Under the pieces are notes generated by a model that worked only from the letters and a program-made list of their open reading frames with translations, ran no database searches and was not told the DNA's origin. A DNA stretch of 64,000 bases. Origin: Taishania sp964580465 (GTDB lineage Bacteria > Bacteroidota > Bacteroidia > Flavobacteriales_D > Crocinitomicaceae). The stretch spans positions 1-64,000 of the forward strand of contig CAZOKJ010000002.1 of NCBI GenBank assembly GCA_964580465.1, in the 5' to 3' direction. Shown piece after piece: positions 8,258 through 15,844 of the stretch (the first letter of the stretch is position 1; each line of letters starts with the position of its first letter). Both the position numbers and the translations under genes were made by a program.

Positions 8258-8288
8258 AAACCGATGAAATTATTTCATCGGTTTTTTT
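8258..8288. terminator. Intrinsic terminator, near-perfect hairpin
   Basis: AAACCGATGAAAT pairs exactly with ATTTCATCGGTTT around a single-base centre, followed by a run of T to 8288. It lies 28 bases after the lipoprotein stop on the plus strand. Because it is symmetric with A-run and T-run on opposite sides, it can also end transcription coming from the minus-strand stub at 8308-8385. Confidence 0.85.
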
Positions 8289-8307
8289 ATTTGTCAAAAG
8301 AACTTTT

Positions 8308-8385
8308 TCAATCATTTTCTTCGTCCCAAATAGCCCGAACCTCACGATCGTCAAGAAACCGAATAGATATTTTTGTGTTTTCCAT
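8308..8385 (-). pseudogene. N-terminal stub of a BRO-N / DinD-like (phage antirepressor-type) gene
   Basis: A 25-codon reading frame, too short for routine gene calling, beginning MENTKISIRF and continuing LDDREVRAIWDEEND before a TGA. This closely resembles the conserved start of BRO-N/DinD-like proteins, where an EVRAVWDxENxKWWFSV segment normally follows. Here the sequence stops exactly where the WW segment should come. A TAttTTTG promoter box lies nine bases before the ATG. The stub thus keeps promoter and start codon while the rest of the gene is gone. The homology is from memory of the family. The alternative is an expressed micropeptide. Confidence 0.6.
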
Positions 8386-8659
8386 AGTTATAGACAAAAA
8401 TAATAAATTTCATGAGAAATAAGCAATATAAACTTGTAAATCACTGTTTGTTAACCAATACATGAATATAATTGAACGTTTTGAAAAAATTAAATGTATC
8501 TGAAACAACTAAAATGTTTTCAATATTTAAAAATACACGCTGTTTTTGTCATTTTCTTAACAGTTGTGTCCCACAATAAAAACATAATGGTACTTTTATA
8601 CCGTTGTTTATTGAATTAATTAATAACAAGAACAAAGGCAAAAATTTAAGGAAAATACT
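8386..8659. other. Intergenic region upstream of tryptophanase
   Basis: Together with the stub this makes over 400 bases without a full gene. It holds the minus-strand -7 box at 8395-8402 and a short inverted repeat GGTA/TACC near 8589-8602. No exact TAnnTTTG box was found for tnaA. Nothing resembling the TnaC leader peptide was recognised. Confidence 0.4.
8395..8402 (-). promoter_or_regulatory. -7 promoter box of the BRO-N stub
   Basis: TATTTTTG on the minus strand matches TAnnTTTG, nine bases before the ATG of the 25-codon stub. Confidence 0.5.
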
Positions 8660-10030
8660 ATGGCAACAATTATTGAACCATTCAGAATCAAATCAGTTGA
8701 ACCGTTAACGTTTACAACTAAAGAAGAACGAATTACTTATTTGAAAGAAGCACAAAACAATGTTTTTTTATTAAAAGCAAGACATGTGTTAATTGACCTA
8801 TTAACGGATAGCGGTACTTCAGCAATGAGTGCTAAACAATGGGCTGGCATCATGGTTGGTGATGAGTCTTATGCAGGATCGGATAGCTTTTATCGCTTTA
8901 AGGAAACGGTTGAAAAAATTACAGGTTACAAAAACATTATTCCTACTCACCAAGGAAGAGCTGCTGAAAAGATTATTTTTACGCTTTTAGGAGGTAAAGG
9001 TAAAACTTTTGTGAGTAATACTTTTTTTGACACTACTCGTGGAAATATTGAATATTCTGGCGCTGAAGCTTTGGATTTTCTAACAGAAGAAGGAAAAACA
9101 CCTCATCTAATAGCAGACTTTAAAGGAAATATGGATACTGTAGCGCTTGAAAAATATATTATCGAGCGTGGTGCCGAAAACATCCCAATGTGTGTGATGA
9201 CTATTACGAATAACTCAGGTGGTGGACAACCTGTTTCTATGGCAAACATTAAAGAAACATCTGAAATTTGTAAAAAATATGGCATTTTGTTCTTCATTGA
9301 TGCTTGTCGCTTTGCTGAAAATGCTTATTTCATTAAAAAACGCGAAAAAGGATATGAAAACAAATCAATTTTAGAAATTTCACAGGAAACATTCTCCTAT
9401 GCGGATGGTGCCACTATGAGTTCTAAAAAAGATGCTTTGGTTAACATCGGAGGTTTCTTAGCTATCAATGATGATCAATTGGCATTGGAAGCAAAAAACT
9501 TACTCATCATCACAGAAGGTTTTCCAACTTATGGAGGATTGGCTGGTCGTGACTTAGAAGCAATGGCGCAAGGTTTGGAAGAAGTAATGGACGAGGACTA
9601 CTTAAAATACCGTCTTCGAAGCATTGAGTACATGGGCGAGAAGTTAACTGCTGCTGGTGTTCCAATGATTCTACCAACAGGAGGACATGCTGTTTATCTT
9701 GATGCCAAAGCATTTATGTCACACATTCCTGCTTCAGAGTTGCCTGGTATTGCTTTAGCAAATGCGTTGTATGTTGAGGGTGGTATCCGTGGTGTTGAAA
9801 TTGGCTCGTTGATGTTTGGTAAGTACGATGAGCAAGGTCAACACATTGCACCTCCTATGGAGTTGGTTCGTTTGGCTATTCCTCGCCGTGTGTATACTCA
9901 AAGTCACATTGACTATGTTTGCGAAGTAATTATCGAAGTATTCCAAAAAAGAACAGATTATAAAGGATATAAAATTACTTATGAATCACCATTATTGCGT
10001 CACTTCACGGCACACATGAAAGGTTTATAA
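8660..10030 (+). CDS. tnaA: Tryptophanase
   Basis: A 456-aa PLP enzyme that splits L-tryptophan to indole, pyruvate and ammonia. Conserved landmarks are DLLTDSGT (47-54), THQGR (96-100), Asp214 and Arg217 in FIDACRFAEN, and the PLP lysine Lys257 in SSKKD. Tyrosine phenol-lyase is the close alternative. That enzyme has Arg381 and Phe448 as tyrosine-specific residues; here position 381 is Ile (VEIGS) and 448 is His (RHFTAH), both as in tryptophanase. No tnaB-like permease lies next to it. It appears to be a single-gene unit. Confidence 0.93.
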   Translation: MATIIEPFRIKSVEPLTFTTKEERITYLKEAQNNVFLLKARHVLIDLLTDSGTSAMSAKQWAGIMVGDESYAGSDSFYRFKETVEKITGYKNIIPTHQGRAAEKIIFTLLGGKGKTFVSNTFFDTTRGNIEYSGAEALDFLTEEGKTPHLIADFKGNMDTVALEKYIIERGAENIPMCVMTITNNSGGGQPVSMANIKETSEICKKYGILFFIDACRFAENAYFIKKREKGYENKSILEISQETFSYADGATMSSKKDALVNIGGFLAINDDQLALEAKNLLIITEGFPTYGGLAGRDLEAMAQGLEEVMDEDYLKYRLRSIEYMGEKLTAAGVPMILPTGGHAVYLDAKAFMSHIPASELPGIALANALYVEGGIRGVEIGSLMFGKYDEQGQHIAPPMELVRLAIPRRVYTQSHIDYVCEVIIEVFQKRTDYKGYKITYESPLLRHFTAHMKGL

Positions 10031-10036
10031 TTGGGA

Positions 10037-10090
10037 TTGCAGATTACAAATTACAACCGCGTAGCAGCGCCTGAGGTAATTGCGGATTGG
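10037..10090. repeat. Possible dispersed repeat between convergent genes
   Basis: The convergent gap after tnaA contains TTGCAGATT and a second TTGCGGATT, with a GC-rich core CCGCGTAGCAGCGCC between AATTAC and GTAATT arms. The composition differs from the surrounding AT-rich DNA. It resembles short intergenic repeats seen in Bacteroidota, but only one copy was noticed in this window. Confidence 0.3.
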
Positions 10091-10164
10091 TTGATTCTAT
10101 GATGTTAGGGTAAGTTTCAATTTGTCATAACGTCATAGTTTCAATTAGTCATTCTCACAAAAAA

Positions 10165-11469
10165 TTAGATTTTCTTAAAACTAAGTTCATTCATTTGAAT
10201 CATAAACTTAAGAAAAGCATCGATATAAAGGTCTCCTTTAAGGTGATATCCAGGACCTGTAAAATGCACTAAATCTCCCTGCATCAATTGATTGCGTTGC
10301 CATGTTTTAGATGATCCTAATTCACCCATAATACCATAGAAATCCCAAACTGGAATGTTGTATTGTTTTGCCAATTCAATAATCACATCTCTTTCTCGGG
10401 CAATGTTTTTATTCAAGTGTTTTTTGCGATAATAAGCATCATTTGGTACTGTTAACAAAATCGCACACTTAGGATTGACGCGTAATACTGTTAACATCAT
10501 TTTTTCTAAGTTTCGTTTATACACTTGCGGGTCAAATGCGTCGTAAGTCATATTTCCATCATTGGTACCAACAGAAAAAGCAAAAAAATCAGGTGGATAG
10601 GTTGCTAATTGCTCTTCAAAACGACTACACGCCAAATAGGAATACAAGCCAGCGCCGTTTATACCAATTGAATTGTAAGAAATGCCAGGTTCGTCATTCA
10701 TAAATTGAAAACCATAGAGTTCAAGCTCTGTTCGTTCAGGAATACATCTGCTAAATTGCACGTTTAGAGAATCTAACAAATCAGTAAATTCAACTTCTGT
10801 ATAACCTATTTCTGGGTTGTGTACAATGTCGCAGATTAAAATTTCATCTTCCCCAAAATTAATAACATAGGGTAATTCTCCTTTGTTGTGTAATATGCGA
10901 ACTTTTGAAAATTTAGGTTTTGAATAAGTGTTGCGGTGATTGAATGTAAGTTGCACCACAGAATCATTGCTAATTAACAACGCCCCCATAACTCCAAAAT
11001 CGATGCTTTTTTCTTTATTACCTACAATTCGGTAACCTTTAAAGTTATTTATTGAAGTGAAGCGATAATTAGCAGGATTATTTGTGTTGGCTAAATTGTA
11101 TGGAAACACCATTCCCCTTTCACCTGGTAAATCGCTAAAATTTGTTTGCAAAAACATTCGAATATCGTTGGAGTAAATGTCTGCCTGAATATGGGAACCT
11201 CCAATGTGGTAAAAATTTAATTTACGGTCTTTAAAACGGAACATAGAGTCAAGTTGCCCGTAGAGGTATTCAAAATTTGGACTAAATGGCGTGTAGAACT
11301 TAAAATTATTCTTCTCTAAATCAATAAAAGGATAATTGCTACAAAGTGAAGTGTCTAATCTCACAAATTCAGGATATTCATAGTTGTCCAGTCCACCAAT
11401 TTTTTGCGTAAATCCATTAAAAAGGTAGAAGAAACAAACAAATAATAAGAAGAAAGTGTGTTTAAACAT
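10165..11469 (-). CDS. Secreted SGNH-fold hydrolase-like protein (variant GDS block)
   Basis: A 434-aa exported protein with an N-terminal signal (about 21 residues, FFLLFVCFFYLFNGF). Block I reads HIGGSHIQAD instead of GDS, keeping the serine but replacing the aspartate. SVGTNDGN fits the Asn block, and DLVHFTGPGY near the C-terminus supplies the D-x-x-H pair. SGNH proteins of this type in Bacteroidota are usually O-acetyl-group hydrolases or transferases for surface polysaccharide or peptidoglycan. It starts two bases after a second SGNH gene, so the two form an operon. No MBOAT acyltransferase is adjacent. Substrate unknown. Confidence 0.75.
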   Translation of the reverse strand: MFKHTFFLLFVCFFYLFNGFTQKIGGLDNYEYPEFVRLDTSLCSNYPFIDLEKNNFKFYTPFSPNFEYLYGQLDSMFRFKDRKLNFYHIGGSHIQADIYSNDIRMFLQTNFSDLPGERGMVFPYNLANTNNPANYRFTSINNFKGYRIVGNKEKSIDFGVMGALLISNDSVVQLTFNHRNTYSKPKFSKVRILHNKGELPYVINFGEDEILICDIVHNPEIGYTEVEFTDLLDSLNVQFSRCIPERTELELYGFQFMNDEPGISYNSIGINGAGLYSYLACSRFEEQLATYPPDFFAFSVGTNDGNMTYDAFDPQVYKRNLEKMMLTVLRVNPKCAILLTVPNDAYYRKKHLNKNIARERDVIIELAKQYNIPVWDFYGIMGELGSSKTWQRNQLMQGDLVHFTGPGYHLKGDLYIDAFLKFMIQMNELSFKKI

Positions 11470-11471
11470 TT

Positions 11472-12941
11472 TTATTTTCCTCTATTTTCTTGCCATTTCA
11501 CATATTCAGCTACTAAGGCATCATAAAATAATTGCGCGGCAATTCGAGCTCCACCGTTACTAAAGTGAATATAATCTTTGCCAGCAAGGCCTTTTTCTAC
11601 CCAAGAAGGCATGGAGTTCTTTCCACCCATCGCATCGTATAAATCCCAGTAACCTGCTCCGACTTCCAAGCTCACTTTTTTCATTTGTTCCACACAATAA
11701 GGCAAGAAACGATAAGTTTCATAAACGCCATCTGTTAGCATAGACATGTCACTAGGTCCAATGACAACAATTGCTGCAGAAGGTCGCATTGATTTCAGGG
11801 TATTCAATTGACCTTTGAAATAGTTGGCATAATTGCGCACACCGCTACTATCTCGGAAAGAAGGTACCGAGTTTCCACCAAATTGCATAATGATTAATTC
11901 AACTCCTAAGTCGTTCATTGCTTCTGTTGCTACACCTCTGTCCATAGCACCAAAAATCGTGCCGCTTGATCCACGCATCCCGATGTTAGACATTTGAACA
12001 CCATAATCTCCTTCTAAAGAGAAGTTGCTAATTGTTGGACTAATAGCACTTGAGAATTCAAACTTCAATTTGCCCGGAGTAGCTGGGAAAGTTAGTTTAA
12101 AGATATGTGATCTACCGTCAGCTTTCAAACTATCCTGATGAATTAACTTCCCATTTTCATAAACGTTTAATGCACAAGGTTTCACACAACTGTTGTAGTA
12201 CATTTTAACAGTGCTAAAATTGCGAGATCTTCCGAAAGCATTGGGAGAAGAAGCGAGTTCAATCCAAGCTGTTTTGACTGAGTTTTCAGCAGCTATTTCT
12301 GAACTATCTTTGTATTCCTTTGTAAAACGAGCAGCGGAGCCCATTACGCCATACTTTTTGTTTGCCAATTTATCTCCACCAAAACAAGTGTGACGTTTAA
12401 AATTCTCTGAGTAGCTTTGTATGAAAGCGAACGTATTGTACACATTGTTAGCAGGAACAAGACCCGGACCATTTCCACCAAATTGATTTTGTAAGCGTTC
12501 TCTGATAAACCCGGTCATTCTATCTCCTTCAATTTGTGAGTCACCATAGTGAAGAATGTGAACTTTTTTCTTTTCACTTGCTGCGTTTGTCATTTTCTCA
12601 AAAAAGCGACCGAGGTTGTCAATTCCCATTTCATTGAGGTGAATGATGGTCGAATTTTTTACACGCAACTCACCAGCGTTGGGAGCTCCCATGTTGCCAT
12701 CACTTACATTCTCATGCTGAAGCAGGGGATCAACAAAGTTGGTGTCCACATCAATAATTAAGCTGTCGATGTTTGCTTTCTCTTGTTTTTTTGGATGCAA
12801 TAAACGGTCTAATGTCGGGAATTTAAAGTTCATACCCAAAAATTGCACTCCATCTTGTGGAATAACACTGCTTATGACTATTAAAATAGCAAACAATCCA
12901 GTTAAGGATAAAAAGACATGATGTAGTTTAACGTTTTTCAC
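11472..12941 (-). CDS. Secreted SGNH/GDSL-type esterase or acetyltransferase
   Basis: A 489-aa protein with an N-terminal membrane segment (VFLSLTGLFAILIVISSVI). Block I is HYGDSQIEGDR (about residues 149-159) with the catalytic serine. Block III is MQFGGNSVPS, and the Asp-His pair is in GKDYIHFSNGG near the C-terminus. The start codon is GTG at 12941: no upstream in-frame ATG was found and a TATTTTTG box lies 19 bases upstream. It is first in a two-gene operon with the variant SGNH protein. Likely role is acyl-ester chemistry on an envelope polymer; the substrate is not inferable. Confidence 0.8.
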   Translation of the reverse strand: MKNVKLHHVFLSLTGLFAILIVISSVIPQDGVQFLGMNFKFPTLDRLLHPKKQEKANIDSLIIDVDTNFVDPLLQHENVSDGNMGAPNAGELRVKNSTIIHLNEMGIDNLGRFFEKMTNAASEKKKVHILHYGDSQIEGDRMTGFIRERLQNQFGGNGPGLVPANNVYNTFAFIQSYSENFKRHTCFGGDKLANKKYGVMGSAARFTKEYKDSSEIAAENSVKTAWIELASSPNAFGRSRNFSTVKMYYNSCVKPCALNVYENGKLIHQDSLKADGRSHIFKLTFPATPGKLKFEFSSAISPTISNFSLEGDYGVQMSNIGMRGSSGTIFGAMDRGVATEAMNDLGVELIIMQFGGNSVPSFRDSSGVRNYANYFKGQLNTLKSMRPSAAIVVIGPSDMSMLTDGVYETYRFLPYCVEQMKKVSLEVGAGYWDLYDAMGGKNSMPSWVEKGLAGKDYIHFSNGGARIAAQLFYDALVAEYVKWQENRGK

Positions 12942-12960
12942 AAATTGTTTTAAGAAAAGA

Positions 12961-12968
12961 CAAAAATA
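12961..12968 (-). promoter_or_regulatory. -7 promoter box of the SGNH operon
   Basis: TATTTTTG on the minus strand, 19 bases upstream of the GTG at 12941. It supports GTG as the start codon. Confidence 0.55.
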
Positions 12969-13097
12969 GTGAAGAGAATGGAATTATTGACAAAATGAGG
13001 TGATTTTGTTTTTGATCGACTTGTTGACTTAGGGATTAAATGATGTTTTGACTAAATGACAGAGAGGTTGTTCAGAATTGAATATGCAATTGTCAAC

Positions 13098-15296
13098 TTA
13101 CCTCCTATACTTCAACAACAAACTATTAGAAACAACGCTCACAGAACTAAATGCCATGGCTGCTCCTGCCCACATTGGATCGAGTAAAAAACCATTGATT
13201 GGGTATAGAATACCTGCCGCAATTGGAATGCCAATAACGTTGTAAATAAATGCCCAGAATAAGTTTTGTCGAATGGCTGCACTTGTTTGTTTGGACACAT
13301 GAATTGCATCAGAAACTTTTACTAAATCAGAAGAAATAATCGTCATTTTTGCTACGTCCATTGCGATGTCACTTCCTTTGCCCATAGCAATACTCACATC
13401 TGCTTGTGCCAAAGCGTTGCTGTCATTGATGCCATCACCAACCATCGCAACTACTTCTCCTTTTTCTTGAAGAGTTTTGACGTAATTTGCTTTTTCTGAT
13501 GGTAAAACATTCGCTTCGAAGGCATCTATGGCTACTTCCTTTGCTACCGCGGCAGCTGTTTGCTTATTGTCTCCTGTGAGCATCACCATTTTTAAGCCAT
13601 TCTTGTGCATGCGTTTAACAGCTTCAATAGAAGTAGATTTTATTTTGTCCGCAATAGAAATAATGGCTAATACTTCTGATGTGTTTGCAAATAACACAAC
13701 GGTATGTGCTTTTTGTAATTCTCCATTCAACCAATCAGTTTGCTCAGTGGTTAACTCAATTCCTTTCTCTTTCATCAAGATAGCGTTACCAACAAAGTAA
13801 TTTTCTCCCTCATATTTACCCTGAATACCTTGACCTGATATATTTTCAACAACTAAAGAAGGCAAGAAAATACCCGTAGAAGACATCTTCTCCACAATAG
13901 CATCTGCTAATGGATGTTCTGATGACTTTTCAATGCTGAATAGTATGTTTTTAAACAGATCTTCTTCGTTAAACCACTTTTCATTTACAACAACTGGCTT
14001 CCCCTCCGTAATGGTACCTGTTTTGTCTAAAATAACAGTCGTTACTTTTTGAGCTAATTCCAAACTTTCGGCATCCTTAATAAGAATTCCTTTTTCTGCT
14101 GCCTTACCCACACCGACCATAATAGCAGTTGGAGTAGCTAACCCCAATGCACATGGACAAGCAATAATTAGTACAGTAACAGCTGCAATTAACCCATGCT
14201 CAAAGTTAAATTCCTTTGCAAAAATCATCCACAAAATGAACGTTATCAAAGCAATTATCATCACTGTTGGAACGAAGATGGCAGAAATTTTATCTGCTAA
14301 TTGTTGCACTGGAGCCTTACTACCTTGTGCTTCTTCCACCATTTTAATGATTTGTGCTAATAAAGTTTCACCTCCCACTTTTTCAGCTCGGAATTGAAAC
14401 GAACCTTTTTGATTCATTGTTCCTGCAAAAACTTTATCTCCAGCTGTCTTCGAAACAGGAATAGGCTCGCCGTTAATCGTACTTTCATCCACATACGAAT
14501 TTCCCTCTACAACCTCACCATCAACGGCAATCCTTTCCCCTGGTTTAACTAAAACAATGGTTCCAACTTGCAAGGTGTTAACAGCAACTTCTTGTTGATT
14601 ACCTTCTGGAGTAATGATAGTCACTGTTTTTGGCTGCAAGCCCATTAATTTCTTAATCGCTGAGCTAGTATTTCCTTTTGCACGTTCTTCCAATAATTTA
14701 CCTAAGAGAATAAAGGCAATAATAATACCTGATGCTTCAAAATACACATGCGCATGAATACCTCTCTTTTCCCAAAATTGTGGATAGAGTGTATTAAACA
14801 CACTAAACAAGTAAGCAATACCTGTACTCATTGCTACAAGTGTGTCCATATTTGCTGAGCGATGCTTCAACTGATTCCAAGCGCCCACGTAAAATTGTTG
14901 TCCAAAATAGAACAACATTGGTGTGGAAAGTGCCCACATGATGTAATTGCCATAAGGCATGTCCATAAAGAACATACCAATGATAAACAACGGCACGGAA
15001 AAAATCATCGCGCCTATAACGCGCTTACGCAACTTGCGATATTCGTTTTCTTTTACTTGTTCAGCTTGTTCTTTTCCTTCATCTGAATCTGTTTCAATTA
15101 AATCATAACCAATGGATTGTACCGCTGATTTTAATGTTTCGAATGAAGTGATTTCAGTGAATTCAATTTGTGCTGTTTCATTTGCAAAATTGACGGCAGC
15201 TGCGTTCACTCCCTCCTGATTATTTAAAAATCGCTCCACGCTACCCGCACAGGCAGCACAACTCATATTCGTAACAGTAACCGTCTTTTTTGCCAT
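13098..15296 (-). CDS. copA: Copper-translocating P1B-type ATPase
   Basis: A 732-aa inner-membrane copper exporter. An N-terminal HMA domain has Cys13-x-x-Cys16 (MSCAACAG). The transport signature CPC is at 380-382 (IIACPCALGLATPT), the phosphorylated Asp424 is in DKTGTIT, the actuator loop is INGEP (274-278), and GDGIND lies near residue 630. CPC with an HMA domain is the Cu(I) type. About eight membrane helices are visible. It is preceded, nine bases upstream, by a small HMA protein, forming a copper-handling operon. Confidence 0.94.
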   Translation of the reverse strand: MAKKTVTVTNMSCAACAGSVERFLNNQEGVNAAAVNFANETAQIEFTEITSFETLKSAVQSIGYDLIETDSDEGKEQAEQVKENEYRKLRKRVIGAMIFSVPLFIIGMFFMDMPYGNYIMWALSTPMLFYFGQQFYVGAWNQLKHRSANMDTLVAMSTGIAYLFSVFNTLYPQFWEKRGIHAHVYFEASGIIIAFILLGKLLEERAKGNTSSAIKKLMGLQPKTVTIITPEGNQQEVAVNTLQVGTIVLVKPGERIAVDGEVVEGNSYVDESTINGEPIPVSKTAGDKVFAGTMNQKGSFQFRAEKVGGETLLAQIIKMVEEAQGSKAPVQQLADKISAIFVPTVMIIALITFILWMIFAKEFNFEHGLIAAVTVLIIACPCALGLATPTAIMVGVGKAAEKGILIKDAESLELAQKVTTVILDKTGTITEGKPVVVNEKWFNEEDLFKNILFSIEKSSEHPLADAIVEKMSSTGIFLPSLVVENISGQGIQGKYEGENYFVGNAILMKEKGIELTTEQTDWLNGELQKAHTVVLFANTSEVLAIISIADKIKSTSIEAVKRMHKNGLKMVMLTGDNKQTAAAVAKEVAIDAFEANVLPSEKANYVKTLQEKGEVVAMVGDGINDSNALAQADVSIAMGKGSDIAMDVAKMTIISSDLVKVSDAIHVSKQTSAAIRQNLFWAFIYNVIGIPIAAGILYPINGFLLDPMWAGAAMAFSSVSVVSNSLLLKYRR

Positions 15297-15305
15297 GTTT
15301 TCTAA

Positions 15306-15695
15306 TTATAATACCATTGTATAACCCAACTGACTCAACGCAGCTTTTAACTTTTCAGGATTTGTTTTTGCTGCATCATAATAAATCTTAGCTGATTGTG
15401 TGCTGTATTCAACGATTGCGTTGACAACCCCTGCTTGATTAGATAATAAACGTGTTGCACTTGCTGCACAACCTCCACAAGACATGTTTTCAACTGGATA
15501 ATCTGACTCAACGTATGACAAAGATGCTTCTATATCGCTTAATTGATTTAAAATTTGCGAAATATCTCCCGAATCTTCCAATTCCACAGTTAGTAAATTA
15601 TCGGCATATTGTACATTGGTAACTCCACTAATTGCTTTAATATCTTTTAATTGTCCATCTGACAATTGTTTCGGTGCTAATTTTAATGTTTTCAT
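15306..15695 (-). CDS. Heavy-metal-associated (HMA) domain protein
   Basis: A 129-aa cytosolic protein with two ferredoxin-like halves. The C-terminal half (about 66-129) is an HMA domain with MSCGGCAAS, the CxxC copper site at about Cys72 and Cys75. The N-terminal half has the same length and strand pattern (VTNVQYADNLLTVELE) but no cysteines, so it looks like a degenerate, non-binding copy. It lies first in an operon with copA and probably acts as a copper chaperone or regulatory domain for it. A TATCTTTG box is 16 bases upstream. Confidence 0.85.
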   Translation of the reverse strand: MKTLKLAPKQLSDGQLKDIKAISGVTNVQYADNLLTVELEDSGDISQILNQLSDIEASLSYVESDYPVENMSCGGCAASATRLLSNQAGVVNAIVEYSTQSAKIYYDAAKTNPEKLKAALSQLGYTMVL

Positions 15696-15711
15696 TTTTT
15701 TTTAATTTTTG

Positions 15712-15719
15712 CAAAGATA
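15712..15719 (-). promoter_or_regulatory. -7 promoter box of the HMA-copA operon
   Basis: TATCTTTG on the minus strand, 16 bases before the HMA protein ATG. Confidence 0.55.
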
Positions 15720-15822
15720 CAGCAATAGCAGACGAAAAGTGTTACATATTTTTGGTTAAAGTTTACAAGGTTTTGGCAGAAATGCTATTTGTTTTGTGGT
15801 GTAGTAATTCAAAAAAAATAGG

Positions 15823-15830
15823 TATTTTTG
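15823..15830 (+). promoter_or_regulatory. -7 promoter box of the prolyl oligopeptidase gene
   Basis: TATTTTTG matches TAnnTTTG and ends 14 bases before the ATG at 15845. This placement argues against the longer reading frame that begins at 15674. Confidence 0.5.
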
Positions 15831-15844
15831 AAAAAAAAATAGAT

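Noticed and set aside
8660..10030. Tyrosine phenol-lyase
   Set aside because: The residues that specify tyrosine (Arg381, Phe448) are replaced by Ile381 and His448, as in tryptophanase.
15674..15844. 57-codon 5' extension of the prolyl oligopeptidase frame
   Set aside because: It overlaps the divergent HMA gene start and both promoters, and the signal peptide begins only at the ATG at 15845.
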